64,000 nt of DNA from JAMZMI01 sp049115715. Lineage in GTDB: Bacteria > Bacteroidota > Bacteroidia > Cytophagales > Cyclobacteriaceae. The stretch's first letter is position 1; every line of letters starts with the position of its first letter. The DNA is taken from positions 186,001-250,000 of the forward strand of contig JAGDZQ010000006.1 in assembly GCA_049115715.1 (NCBI GenBank), in the 5' to 3' direction. The position numbers and the translations under genes were made by a program. The notes below the pieces were generated by a model. That model was not told the origin of the DNA and did not search any database. It saw only the letters and a program-made list of their open reading frames with translations. Shown here piece after piece: positions 26,269-35,741 of this stretch.

Positions 26269-27192
26269 TTATTTAGTTAGTTTTTGGAACACATCTTCAA
26301 GTCTGGTTTCCACTCCAGTCATTTCCATTAAATACCATTTGTTCTTCACACAGAGGTCAAAAACCTCTTTGCGAGAGGACATCTCAGGCTTGCTTTGTAC
26401 GCTAAACCAGCCATACTTGCCATCAACTGCCGAGACTTTCTCTACTGAGCCTAATCCCAGAATTGCACTCTCTACTTTTGATGGTTCAGCTTCAATATTA
26501 ATTGTGAGAAGTTCTTGTCCTTGTGATTGTGATCGAAGATTGTCAGAAGAGCCATCAGCGACTATTCTACCTCTATTGATAATCAAAATACGATCACAGG
26601 TAGCTTCTACTTCAGAAAGAATATGAGAACTCAAAATGACCGTTTTCTCCTCACCCAATTCTTTGATCAATTTTCTAATCTCTACGATCTGATTGGGGTC
26701 AAGTCCGGTGGTAGGTTCATCTAAAATCAAAATCTCCGGATCATGGATCATGGCCTGAGCCAGACCTACTCTTTGTCGATATCCTTTAGATAGTTCGTTG
26801 ATGTTTTTGTGTTTTTCCCTGTCAAGTCCACACTTGTCAATCATCTCACCAATTCGAGAGGAAATCATGCTCTTTTCAACTCCTTGAATTTGAGCAGAGA
26901 ATCTCAGATAATCCACAATTGGCATATCCAAGTACAATGGATTGTTTTCCGGGAGATACCCGATCTTTTTCTTGATTAGCTCCGGATCGGTATGAATAGA
27001 GCTACCATCCAGTTTCACATCACCTGATGAAGGGGCCATGAAGCAGGTTATGATCTTCATGGTAGTACTCTTTCCAGCACCATTGGGACCTAGAAAACCA
27101 ACTACCTCCCCTGTCTTGATCTCAAATGATATGTCATTAACTGCTTTCTGCTCACCGTATTTCTTGGTGAGGTTCTCTACTATTATTGACAT
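26269..27192 (-). CDS. gldA: Gliding-motility ABC transporter ATPase GldA
   Basis: A 307-residue ATPase with Walker A FLGPNGAGKSTTMK, Q-loop GYLPENNPLY, signature LSKGYRQRVGLAQAM, Walker B EILILDEPTTGLDP and switch His in LSSHILSEVEA. The extra C-terminal domain of about 90 residues is usual for GldA and other ABC-2 exporters. It is the first gene of a four-gene operon (gldA, gldF, gldG, DUF4340). About 260 bases of non-coding DNA lie upstream. Confidence 0.93.
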   Translation of the reverse strand: MSIIVENLTKKYGEQKAVNDISFEIKTGEVVGFLGPNGAGKSTTMKIITCFMAPSSGDVKLDGSSIHTDPELIKKKIGYLPENNPLYLDMPIVDYLRFSAQIQGVEKSMISSRIGEMIDKCGLDREKHKNINELSKGYRQRVGLAQAMIHDPEILILDEPTTGLDPNQIVEIRKLIKELGEEKTVILSSHILSEVEATCDRILIINRGRIVADGSSDNLRSQSQGQELLTINIEAEPSKVESAILGLGSVEKVSAVDGKYGWFSVQSKPEMSSRKEVFDLCVKNKWYLMEMTGVETRLEDVFQKLTK

Positions 27193-27453
27193 AATATATT
27201 GATTATTAGGTTACTTAAGGCCGCAATAATACAGGTCTCCAGATTCTTTTTCAAGTAAATGTCGATGTTAAAAAAAGTTAAAGCCAAGAGCCAGAGAGCG
27301 GTAAGCTCAGTCATGTAACCTCAAGCCTGATAGGCAGTGTTTATTCAAAAATATCATTTGATGACATAGATTAAATGTGCAATTGATTTCCATCATATTG
27401 AGCTATAAAAGTGTTGGATACTTTGCACCTATAAATAACTAACAGCAATCATC

Positions 27454-27795
27454 ATGAATACGTCTTCTTTAATTGAGAACATCCATTACTCTGAGGATAA
27501 ACCCAACATCCATGTTTTGTTTGAAACCGAGGGAACTAAAGAGTTAAGAATTGTGATGAGAAAAGGGCAAGCAATGAAAGCTCACCAATCTCCTCATCCA
27601 ATTACGCTTGAAGTGTTTGATGGAGAAATAAACTTTGGACACCCAATGGGATTGAAAGTTTTAAGGAAGGGTGATTTGATCTCCATTGATGGAGGCATTA
27701 TTCATGACCTAAAAGCAAGTGTAAATAGCATCATGAGATTGACTCTCTCAAAGCAAGATGACCCCAAAAGATTGGTAAAAGCAGCTTCAAACTAA
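27454..27795 (+). CDS. Small cupin-fold protein
   Basis: A 113-residue single cupin domain. The first metal motif is visible as MKAHQSPHPITLEVFDGEINF and the second as GGIIHDLKASVNSIMRL. Histidines at the usual positions suggest that a metal is bound. Small cupins of this kind occur as 'cupin domain-containing protein' next to hemerythrin or redox genes; no such partner is present here. It is transcribed alone, divergent from gldA. A CTTTG sequence 30 bases before the start resembles a poor -7 box. Confidence 0.85.
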   Translation: MNTSSLIENIHYSEDKPNIHVLFETEGTKELRIVMRKGQAMKAHQSPHPITLEVFDGEINFGHPMGLKVLRKGDLISIDGGIIHDLKASVNSIMRLTLSKQDDPKRLVKAASN

Positions 27796-27898
27796 AAGTA
27801 GACTTAAAGACCCTTAAGTGCTTTCAGCCTTGCTAGAGACATAAATCAACTTTTTCATTTAGAGAATAATAACTGATAATGCATTGGCTTGAGTATTT

Positions 27899-29023
27899 TC
27901 ACTCTTCAATCAAAGAATCATCCAAGCCAGGAATAACTCTCAACGCGTTTTTGTAATATACTTTTCTCAAGACATCATCGGATAAGCCAAGACCGTACAT
28001 TCTCCAATAGGCATGGTATTTCTTATAGTAGGGAAAGTATTCGTCTTCGGTTTCCAGTACTCGGAAGTAAGTGTAAAACTCTTCAGGGTTATAGGCATCT
28101 TTTGCGAAGAGTATTCGATCCTGATATTTTTCAAAGAAAACCTTCGCTGCTCTCGGTTGCCTTCCTAGTTCTGCAATCACTGCTCCTATTCCTACATTGA
28201 CGTTTGGATAAGTATCCAGATGCTTTCCCAATGAAGCTAAATCATTAGCCATCCACCCCATATGAGCATTGATAAATGTGGTCTTGGGGTGCTTGGCAAA
28301 AATACTGTGTTGTTCTGCAATAATTTGCTCCCATGGAGCCGGGTCGTTGGCTTCTCGTTTCCTTCCCGGACGTAGCTTAAGCTCCAGCCATCTCTCGTTT
28401 TTTTCATCATGTGAATACCAAAATGGTTTTGGGTCAGCAGCATGAATCAGCACCGGAATGCCTAACTCTCCACATTTTGCCCAAATGGGATCAATCCTGG
28501 GATCATCTATAGCCACTCTGTTTCCATCAATATCATTGACTCTCATTCCAAGGCTTTTATAGATTTTTAAGCCTACCGCTCCATTTTCTACATCTTCCTC
28601 CAGTTGCCTTACTGCCTCTTTTGTCCAGTTTTCCTTTCCTATCTCCTTGAAGGACACATTCGTAAATACGGCGATTCTGCCGCTAGCTTCTCCTTCGATC
28701 CTTTTTGCCATTGAAGCCAGATACTCCTGACTTCCTATATCTCCAGCTGCTCTGTCATAACCTCTACCACTGAGATTGACCATGATGGCCATATTGAGTT
28801 CATCCATCTCCTTCTGAATGGTAGCAAGCTTCTCCTTTGTCAAATTCCACTGGTGACTGTGCACATCTATGAATGGAAATTTCGCTTTGGTGACTGGGTT
28901 TTCGGTAACTACCAGTGTTGATATCGGATCATAGGTTTCAAAATCCATGATTTGCTCTGAATCATCTTGAGCATTGATGTTGAAGACAAAAAAGAGTGAG
29001 AGCACTAGTAATAGTTTGTTCAT
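27899..29023 (-). CDS. Secreted amidohydrolase (metal-dependent hydrolase)
   Basis: A 374-residue protein with a signal peptide (MNKLLLVLSLFFVFNINAQ). It belongs to the amidohydrolase_2 group: FPFIDVHSHQWN carries the HxH metal site, followed by LIHAADPKPFW, FINAHMGWM and ILFAKDAYNPEEF, which supply the remaining histidines and the metal-binding aspartate. Relatives decarboxylate or hydrolyse aromatic acids and lactones. Export to the periplasm and the absence of pathway neighbours leave the substrate open. Confidence 0.88.
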   Translation of the reverse strand: MNKLLLVLSLFFVFNINAQDDSEQIMDFETYDPISTLVVTENPVTKAKFPFIDVHSHQWNLTKEKLATIQKEMDELNMAIMVNLSGRGYDRAAGDIGSQEYLASMAKRIEGEASGRIAVFTNVSFKEIGKENWTKEAVRQLEEDVENGAVGLKIYKSLGMRVNDIDGNRVAIDDPRIDPIWAKCGELGIPVLIHAADPKPFWYSHDEKNERWLELKLRPGRKREANDPAPWEQIIAEQHSIFAKHPKTTFINAHMGWMANDLASLGKHLDTYPNVNVGIGAVIAELGRQPRAAKVFFEKYQDRILFAKDAYNPEEFYTYFRVLETEDEYFPYYKKYHAYWRMYGLGLSDDVLRKVYYKNALRVIPGLDDSLIEE

Positions 29024-29160
29024 TTTATTGGATTTGGAATGTCAAAGCTATACATACGTAGATAATGCAGTATGGATAAGAACAATCAAGATTTATTCTG
29101 ATTTCAAGTTATTTGACAGTTAGGTTAAAGATCCAATCGTAAATTATTTGAACACTGGTT

Positions 29161-31716
29161 TTAAACGACTAATTCATCTTGTGTTTCTAAAGTCATTTTT
29201 TCAAAAATGTGCATCTTGTTTTCTTTGGCAAAAGTCAGTGCGTTTTCTAAAAAGTCTCCGGCAATTTCTACCTCTCCTATTTTGATATTTGCAATTGCAA
29301 AGAGTCTTAGCAATTCGGGATAAAACAGGTGCTCTTTTCTGGCTTCTGCAAGAAGTATTGCTGCTTGTAGATTAGTAAGGGTAGTCTCAGTGATTTGACC
29401 AGATTCTAATGCCACTTCGGCTTTAATAATGGCATAGACTGAATTAAAGAGCAGTCCTCCATTTGCCAAAAAGTCTTTTTTATACCCTTCATCTATAAGC
29501 GCTTCATCTTTGGTCAAATAGCCTTGAAACATTTTTGCCATACCTAGGTAGAAAGTAAAACCATTTTCTTCACTGATTGAAAAAAGCTCATCGTTGTACT
29601 TCTTGAGTTGATCCTTGTCTTTTTGGTGGTAGGATAACCAGGATGCTGTGCAAATAATAATTGCCAACGAAAAGGGATGATCGAGCTCCTTCATCAAATC
29701 GTAGCTTTCACTTAGTTTGTCATTTGCTTCATCTGATTTACCAGATACCCAGAGGGTCATAATTTCAAACATGTATGTCAGTGACCTTGGATCCTGACCG
29801 TGCGAATGTTTCATTTCATGATGCTTGGTTTCATCATACATCTCATTTGCCATATCCAAATACTTTTTGGTTTTCAGCAAATCACCAAGCCAAAAGTAGG
29901 TATTGCAAAGCGACACATATGCTTGAATGGTAAGCTGCTCATCGTCATTTTTCTTTCCTAGCTCTACCAGTTCTTCACCATTGGCCAGCGCCTTGTCCAA
30001 ATCCAGATGAACCAGATGAACAACCCAAAGTCCGAAAAGAACGGGGGCCGTATCTGCCACATCATTTATTTTAATACCCAGATTCTTTGCATCCGTATAA
30101 ATACGAACCACGCGCTCGTTTGCCCACCCATCTACCGCTCTTAAAGCAACACTTAGGTCGATCATGAGCTTCAATTTATCATGTAGGGTTTCTTGATTTT
30201 CATCTAACCTATCATATTGATCAAGTGCCTTTTGATACAAAATAGAAGCTTCTCTATACGCGCTTATTCGCAAAGCATGATCAGCGGCCATTTTGTAATA
30301 TTCAATTGATTTCTCTGCATGATCGGCAAATTCAAAATGATGCGCCAGCAGATGTGCAATTTCAATCTTATCATCCTTATAAAGATCCTCCAGAGCATAC
30401 GCTATGTCTTCATGCATGTACATCTTTTCACTCTCTCCCAGATCGTTGTACAAATACTGACGTACCATAGCATTCGAAAAGTTGAATGAACTTAGAATCT
30501 GTCTGCCTTTTCGTTTTGGTTTTTGTCCCAATACAAGTCTATGTTCTTGCTCGAGTTTCTGAGTGAAATTTTCTACAAGACTTCTTTCTATTTCTCTTTC
30601 AGCACGTTGTTCTCCACCACGACCCTTCTCCATATTGGATATTACCTGAACCAAAAATTCATATCCCTGAACACTGGCTTGTGATAGTAGAGACCTCAAG
30701 GTTGTTTCCAGACGCTCCACCCGCTCTTCAACTACTGCCTCTACCCTGGCCGGCATCTCAGTCCAATCGATCGTTCCGTTTTCTACCCACTTACCCGAGT
30801 CGTCTTTGATGAGCTTAGAGCTGCCCTGAAGTGAATGAATAAGCTCTGTCACAAAGAGGGCATTTCCATTTGTAACTTGAATCAGGTTTTCTTTAAAATC
30901 GTCATCAAGATTGAATTCATCTTTGCTTAACAACTTACTTACAAACTCAAGTTTTTCGTGGTTAGATAGGGTATCAAGGTCAAGAACAATATCCCCCATT
31001 CTCTCTTTCATGAGATTGATAACCGAAACAAGTGCTGCTCGTTCCTGAGCATTATCTTTTATTCCATAATTACTTCTGAAAGACAGTAAAAAATAGACAG
31101 GCCTTCCTTTCAAATGGGATAGCAAATGCATGAGAAGGTTAGCGGAAGCTTCGTCTGTCCATTGCAGATCATCTATAAAAATCACAATCGCCTTGGACTT
31201 AGATAACTCAGTAAGGAAGCTCAGGTATTGCGAATAGACTTCAGCATCAGAAAGTTTAATTTCTTTGGATTTCCCTTCGATAGATTGCTGAATCTTTTCC
31301 TGCAAACCTGACTCTGATAAGGCATACTTCCCTATTTTCTTGAGCAGTCCACCTCCTGGCATAAACAAATCAATTAAATCCGGAGCATGTTCAAAAAGAG
31401 CTTTGGATACAAATAAAGCCGTCTTCTTTAATGAGCTGGTTTCTATTTTTTCACCCTCTTTTGCTAAGTCACTGAGAAACCCCTCTATTATTTCTTTGAA
31501 CGGTTGATATGGATTACCCTGACCTATCTGAGCATTGCATTTGGCAGAGGAAACAAATACATCATCTCTGTCTTCCAAATCTGCTAAAAACTGTTCAACA
31601 AGGAAACTCTTCCCTGTCCCAGGCTCTCCTCTCACAAGGGTTAGCTGAAGGTTATTTTCCTTGCTAAGATTAAATTTTGAATGTAAAGCATCAAGCTGAG
31701 CTCTTCTTTCGCACAT
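29161..31716 (-). CDS. Large STAND-type AAA ATPase with C-terminal TPR region
   Basis: An 851-residue cytoplasmic protein. The N-terminal NTPase module has Walker A VRGEPGTGKSF (about 28-38) and Walker B IVIFIDDLQWTDEAS, the form seen in ATPases attached to adenylate cyclases and in MalT/STAND regulators. A winged-helix-like region follows. From about residue 430 to the end there are many TPR-like helices (for example ADHALRISAYREASILYQ). No cyclase, kinase or DNA-binding domain was found at either end. It is divergent from the avidin-like gene with a 99-bp spacer that contains an inverted repeat. STAND ATPases are signal-gated switches; what this one responds to is unknown. Confidence 0.82.
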   Translation of the reverse strand: MCERRAQLDALHSKFNLSKENNLQLTLVRGEPGTGKSFLVEQFLADLEDRDDVFVSSAKCNAQIGQGNPYQPFKEIIEGFLSDLAKEGEKIETSSLKKTALFVSKALFEHAPDLIDLFMPGGGLLKKIGKYALSESGLQEKIQQSIEGKSKEIKLSDAEVYSQYLSFLTELSKSKAIVIFIDDLQWTDEASANLLMHLLSHLKGRPVYFLLSFRSNYGIKDNAQERAALVSVINLMKERMGDIVLDLDTLSNHEKLEFVSKLLSKDEFNLDDDFKENLIQVTNGNALFVTELIHSLQGSSKLIKDDSGKWVENGTIDWTEMPARVEAVVEERVERLETTLRSLLSQASVQGYEFLVQVISNMEKGRGGEQRAEREIERSLVENFTQKLEQEHRLVLGQKPKRKGRQILSSFNFSNAMVRQYLYNDLGESEKMYMHEDIAYALEDLYKDDKIEIAHLLAHHFEFADHAEKSIEYYKMAADHALRISAYREASILYQKALDQYDRLDENQETLHDKLKLMIDLSVALRAVDGWANERVVRIYTDAKNLGIKINDVADTAPVLFGLWVVHLVHLDLDKALANGEELVELGKKNDDEQLTIQAYVSLCNTYFWLGDLLKTKKYLDMANEMYDETKHHEMKHSHGQDPRSLTYMFEIMTLWVSGKSDEANDKLSESYDLMKELDHPFSLAIIICTASWLSYHQKDKDQLKKYNDELFSISEENGFTFYLGMAKMFQGYLTKDEALIDEGYKKDFLANGGLLFNSVYAIIKAEVALESGQITETTLTNLQAAILLAEARKEHLFYPELLRLFAIANIKIGEVEIAGDFLENALTFAKENKMHIFEKMTLETQDELVV

Positions 31717-31760
31717 CGTGGTGAATCGGTGAATTTTAATGAAGTTATGAAAAATGTATG

Positions 31761-31785
31761 TACAATATTATTGTTTTATATTGTA
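31761..31785. promoter_or_regulatory. Inverted repeat in the divergent NTPase/avidin-like promoter region
   Basis: Perfect 8-base arms TACAATAT (31761-31768) and ATATTGTA (31778-31785) are separated by nine bases. They lie in the 99-bp gap between divergent start codons. The AT-rich background makes chance occurrence possible, but the position suits an operator for one or both genes. Confidence 0.4.
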
Positions 31786-31815
31786 GCTAAGTAAAATAGC
31801 TTAAATCTATAAATA

Positions 31816-32592
31816 ATGACAAATACATCAATCATTGGCAACTGGCAAAATTCATACAACTCTATACTGTCAATAACTCAGCAGGATGAAAACGGACTTT
31901 TTCAAGGGACCTATTCTTCTTCTACAGGTTCTACAGGTGTCTACAAAGTAGTTGGTTTTGCCCCACCATCTTCCTCAGTTAATTATCCTGTTTCTCTAAG
32001 TATTTTTTGGAAAAGCATGACTGGAGGTGAACCCGATCCAACATGGCACTGGGTTTCTATGATGTGTGGAGAAATGATTCTTGGAGAAGATCCAAGAATT
32101 GAGGTTCTTCATTCCATGATTGCCAATGGTCCATATCCTGCTGTAGACATTTATGGTCCTGGTTTATACTCAGAAACTCTAGTGTTTACTCCCTCGGATT
32201 CATCTCTTGGCTCTACAGGTACACCTCCTAATGGGAATATGGATATTTCAGGGAGATGGTCGAGTCAAGAAGACTGCTTTGGATATCATACACTCAATAT
32301 AAAATCATCAGATGTTGCTGCTTTCGGAACTTTTGAGGGGTCTGGTAAATCAATAGAAATCGCAGGACTATTTGATGCAGATGCAGAAGCTTTAACACTT
32401 GCCACTACATCATTTTCCGGTATATATATAGACGACAATAAAAACGAATCCGGTATTACATTGGGAGGTTTTATATCCGTAGATAGAACCGAAATGGAAC
32501 TAACTATTTTTAAATCGATTGGAACCAGCGAGGCAGCTAAATACGCTAGTACTCAAATTCTTAAAACCCTAAAATTCGCGAAAGATGCTTAG
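31816..32592 (+). CDS. Avidin-like protein, possibly a tandem of two avidin-type barrels
   Basis: A 258-residue protein without a signal peptide. Residues 7-48 align with avidin/streptavidin: IGNWQNSYNSILSIT, NGLFQGTYSSSTG, then VSLSIFWKS (59-67). Asn12, Ser16, Tyr33 and Ser35 fall at the positions of the biotin-contacting residues of avidin, and Trp65 matches the lid tryptophan of the VNWK strand. Later pocket residues are not kept: the second avidin tryptophan (WLL) appears as VLHS. Residues about 142-255 start again with ISGRWSSQED and look like a second, more diverged barrel. It overlaps the pepsin-like gene by 8 bp. Biotin binding is possible but not shown. Confidence 0.72.
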   Translation: MTNTSIIGNWQNSYNSILSITQQDENGLFQGTYSSSTGSTGVYKVVGFAPPSSSVNYPVSLSIFWKSMTGGEPDPTWHWVSMMCGEMILGEDPRIEVLHSMIANGPYPAVDIYGPGLYSETLVFTPSDSSLGSTGTPPNGNMDISGRWSSQEDCFGYHTLNIKSSDVAAFGTFEGSGKSIEIAGLFDADAEALTLATTSFSGIYIDDNKNESGITLGGFISVDRTEMELTIFKSIGTSEAAKYASTQILKTLKFAKDA

Positions 32593-33784
32593 ATCAAGAA
32601 CATACTCAACTCGACTTTTCTTTTTGTCATTAATACTGATTGTAGTTGGTTGTGCAAAAAAGAGTACAGGTACCGAGACCACAACATCATCTACGTTAAT
32701 ACTACCTCTTGAGAAAGGCCCATTTCAGGACAATGGTGCTTCACCCTGGTATTCAATCATGGGATTTGGCACTCCGGCGCAGCAATTAAAATTCGGTATG
32801 GACACAGGAAATAATGGTGTTTGGGTTACGTCCACTCAATGCACTACAGAGGCCTGTACTCAATCAGGGCGTGTACGGTTCGATCCAAATGCAAGCTCTA
32901 CTTTCTCGTGGATTACAAAGGAAAGCGATACGCTTAGTTTTGGTCCATGGGGTGATATGCTCGTCAATCAGGGTCAAGATTATTTCTCTGTTGGAGAAAC
33001 CTATTTCAAATCAACATCTAAAGTGTTGCTTTCTACGGAATACGACTCGGTAAAATTTGAGGAACTAAACTGGGATGGCGGTATCGGTTTTCCCTCACAA
33101 AATTCTGACAAACGCATTTCCTATTTTGTAGAACAATTGATAAACGATGGAGCGATCGATACAGCCGATCTTCAGCTGAGCTTCTACTGTGACCTCAAAA
33201 CAGGCACAGGTGAAATCAGAATAGGTAACATAGATTCATCAAAAGTGGATCTATCCAGTAAGCTGACTTTCCCTTTCGTTCAATACTCTTCAGTGGTTCC
33301 TTCCATGCAATCGCTAGACTATCTATGGACTACACCTATTCAGGAAATTAAAGTAGGACATTCTGTTATTGCAACGAACAAACTATTCTGCTTTGATACG
33401 GGAGCCTCTGATTTTAAAGGAGATACAAGTGTTGTTTTACTTGCCAAACGCTCCATTGAAAACTTCAAAGCTAAATATGGATCATTTCCTAAAATGGAGT
33501 TGAACTTTGGAATTGATATCAATGGGCAGGTAGGCAAAATTATTCTTGACGAATCTCAATACCAGAAAAAAATAGAAGCCGGTGAGGGGGCTGGAGAAGA
33601 GATTCTAACCTTTGATGATTTGGAGCTTGAAGATCTAATTTTGGTAGGCTCTGTGCTATTAGATAATACTTATACAGTATTCGATTATTACGTGACTGGG
33701 GAGCAAGGAAATTACACTCTTCACCCAAAAAACATGGTTCTATATAATAAAAAGGAGGGCACAAAAGTCATTGTAACGAACTGA
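32585..33784 (+). CDS. Pepsin-like (family A1) aspartic protease lipoprotein
   Basis: A 399-residue lipoprotein with lipobox LIVVGC. The bilobal pepsin pattern is clear. The first lobe has FGMDTGNNGVWVTSTQC followed by TEAC and VRFDPNASSTF, close to the loop and disulfide arrangement of pepsin. The second lobe has LFCFDTGAS. Both catalytic aspartates lie in DTG motifs. The flap is altered: GPWGDM stands where pepsins have the YGTGS tyrosine. Family A1 enzymes are common in eukaryotes and rare in bacteria; the shewasins of Shewanella are the known examples. It overlaps the avidin-like gene by 8 bp, so they are expressed together. No propeptide is obvious. Confidence 0.82.
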   Translation: MLRSRTYSTRLFFLSLILIVVGCAKKSTGTETTTSSTLILPLEKGPFQDNGASPWYSIMGFGTPAQQLKFGMDTGNNGVWVTSTQCTTEACTQSGRVRFDPNASSTFSWITKESDTLSFGPWGDMLVNQGQDYFSVGETYFKSTSKVLLSTEYDSVKFEELNWDGGIGFPSQNSDKRISYFVEQLINDGAIDTADLQLSFYCDLKTGTGEIRIGNIDSSKVDLSSKLTFPFVQYSSVVPSMQSLDYLWTTPIQEIKVGHSVIATNKLFCFDTGASDFKGDTSVVLLAKRSIENFKAKYGSFPKMELNFGIDINGQVGKIILDESQYQKKIEAGEGAGEEILTFDDLELEDLILVGSVLLDNTYTVFDYYVTGEQGNYTLHPKNMVLYNKKEGTKVIVTN

Positions 33785-33883
33785 CACATAAGTTCAGCAT
33801 TCAAATAAGAAATTCATAAAACTATGTAAAACCTAAAAATGAAGTTCCTTTTACGAACTGATCTACCAAAACTGACCTGAACC

Positions 33884-34999
33884 ATGAAAACGTATTCACC
33901 ACTTATTCTATTGATTATCATTATTTTATTGACCTCTTGTAACTCCTCAACGAAAACAAACAGTACTGATGAGAGTATCAAGCTTTCGCCTGATTCAGTA
34001 GAACTGAGCTTCATCTTTATGGGCTGCAATCGTATGTGGTGGAAGGACACACTTCACTCTGATAAATCGATGGCCAATATAAATGCTTTGAAACGTTTAG
34101 GAGATGAAGTAGCTGAACTTGAGAATAAACCTGATTTGTTCTTCTTCTTAGGTGATATAGTTTCAGGAGAAGCAACAGCAGACGTTCTCAACACTCAATT
34201 GGGTCAGTGGGTTGATGATTATAATGGTAGCACATTTGGCGGACTGAAAAGTTCGGGTATTGAGCTAATTGCTGTTCCCGGCAATCATGAAATGCTAGAT
34301 CAACAGGAAAAACCTCTAGCTGGAACAACTGATATCTGGATGAAACATATGAGACCATATATGCCTAACAATCGAGATTCTATCACAGGATCTACCAGTG
34401 CGGTCAATCAAATGACTTATGCCTTTAGACGGGACAATGTCGGATTCATTGTCATGAATACGGATACTTACAATACTGAGGATAGCATAGGTCTGGAAGG
34501 ACAAATCCCCTATGACTGGGTGAAGGGAAAGGTAGCGGAATATTACAATGACGATACTATTGATCATGTTTTCGCACTAGGTCATCGTCCATTTTACGTG
34601 AATTGCCAGAGAGACACTTCGCATCAAGGGATGCCAACACCATCCAAATCCACACCTGTATGGGAAAGCTTCGAAGCATCGAATGTTGCTGCTATGCTCT
34701 CAGCTCATGTGCACCAATATCAACGAATGCAACCCAATCAAAAAACATATCAGGTCATTGCCGGGAATGGAGGAAGTCCTCTGGATCATCACACACCTCC
34801 ACCGTTTTTCGGATACACCCGAGTTGATGTATGGTCAAATGGTGAAATCAAACTCTCATCTCATGGATATGATGCTCCTACTCCTTATTTTGAGCCAACC
34901 ACCAGTCCATGGTCAGTAAGAGATAGTGTAGACCTTAACTGGTATAGGCAGGGAGCTCAGAACGATTCAATTTGTAACACAGTAACTGGCGTGCAATAG
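33884..34999 (+). CDS. Metallophosphoesterase lipoprotein
   Basis: A 371-residue lipoprotein (lipobox LLTSC). Calcineurin-like motifs are present in order: FIFMGCNRMWW, FFFLGDIVSGE, VPGNHEML, LGHRPFY and SAHVHQYQR. These supply the two-metal site (Asp, Asn, His ligands). The family includes purple acid phosphatase-like and nucleotidase enzymes. It lies on the same strand as the avidin-like and pepsin-like genes but 99 bp downstream. It may be a separate unit. Confidence 0.88.
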   Translation: MKTYSPLILLIIIILLTSCNSSTKTNSTDESIKLSPDSVELSFIFMGCNRMWWKDTLHSDKSMANINALKRLGDEVAELENKPDLFFFLGDIVSGEATADVLNTQLGQWVDDYNGSTFGGLKSSGIELIAVPGNHEMLDQQEKPLAGTTDIWMKHMRPYMPNNRDSITGSTSAVNQMTYAFRRDNVGFIVMNTDTYNTEDSIGLEGQIPYDWVKGKVAEYYNDDTIDHVFALGHRPFYVNCQRDTSHQGMPTPSKSTPVWESFEASNVAAMLSAHVHQYQRMQPNQKTYQVIAGNGGSPLDHHTPPPFFGYTRVDVWSNGEIKLSSHGYDAPTPYFEPTTSPWSVRDSVDLNWYRQGAQNDSICNTVTGVQ

Positions 35000-35131
35000 T
35001 CTAAAATCAAGGTACCCACTTCAAGTTAGAGATGGTATCATGTTGCAACTCTAACGAGGGTTTCAGCTCAAACCCTCAAACTTAGATAAGAGACGCAAAC
35101 TTGGAAAGAGAAAGTTTGGCACAAACCTACA

Positions 35132-35168
35132 TTATGTCACTGCAAGCATACTTCTTGCAGTGACATAA
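35132..35168. terminator. Strong hairpin between convergent genes
   Basis: A perfect 15-bp stem (TTATGTCACTGCAAG with CTTGCAGTGACATAA) and a 7-base loop lie between the metallophosphoesterase (+) and SRPBCC (-) genes. There is no strong U-tract on either side, so it may be a bidirectional attenuator or an mRNA-stabilising 3' hairpin instead. Confidence 0.65.
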
Positions 35169-35175
35169 CTTCCAA

Positions 35176-35682
35176 TTAACCCTTCTCAATCAACTCCGCT
35201 TCTTTCTTCAGGTCGGCAGCAAACTGTTCGAAGTTTTCATCAAATGGAGGAATCTTACTTGCATACATTGGGAACATCAATCCTCCCATTTTTTCTCTCA
35301 TAGAAAAGACAACTTGTCCATCTGACTTTTGATCCAGAGTAAATACTCTCGTGCCGGCACCATCTCCCCAAACCATGCGTGTAGTTGGCACCATTTCTTT
35401 GATTCCTATTTTGAAAACTCGTTTGTCATCCAATACAGATTTGAGCTGAATTTTTTCCTTCACCTTGATCTCACCTTTGATATAAACAATGGTTGAGTTC
35501 CATCGTGAGAAATCAGAAGCGTTTGTAAGCAATGCCCAGATAACCTCCGGGCTTGCATTGATACCAATGCTTACGGCTGTTTCTCTGCTAAAAGTTTTCT
35601 TAATGGTTGATGCTTTCCCGTCTTGAGCTGAAAGTGATGCTGTGATAATTGTCATAAAAAGTACGTTTAAAAGAGTTTTCAT
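35176..35682 (-). CDS. Secreted SRPBCC (START-like) protein
   Basis: A 168-residue protein with a signal peptide (LLNVLFMTIITASLSAQ). The core TAVSIGINASPEVIWALLTNASDFSRWNS is the opening strand and helix of the polyketide cyclase/START-like fold, a hydrophobic-ligand cavity. Exported versions are unusual but occur in Bacteroidota. It follows the sigma factor gene by 59 bp and may be its operon partner. Confidence 0.8.
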   Translation of the reverse strand: MKTLLNVLFMTIITASLSAQDGKASTIKKTFSRETAVSIGINASPEVIWALLTNASDFSRWNSTIVYIKGEIKVKEKIQLKSVLDDKRVFKIGIKEMVPTTRMVWGDGAGTRVFTLDQKSDGQVVFSMREKMGGLMFPMYASKIPPFDENFEQFAADLKKEAELIEKG

Positions 35683-35741
35683 AAGTTTTTAATATGTTTC
35701 TCTTTTTGACGACTGGGCAATTAAAAACGATAGCTACTTTC

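Noticed and set aside
35132..35168. Perfect 15-bp hairpin as an attachment site or IS end
   Set aside because: No flanking direct repeats, integrase or transposase; its place between convergent genes fits a 3'-end hairpin better.
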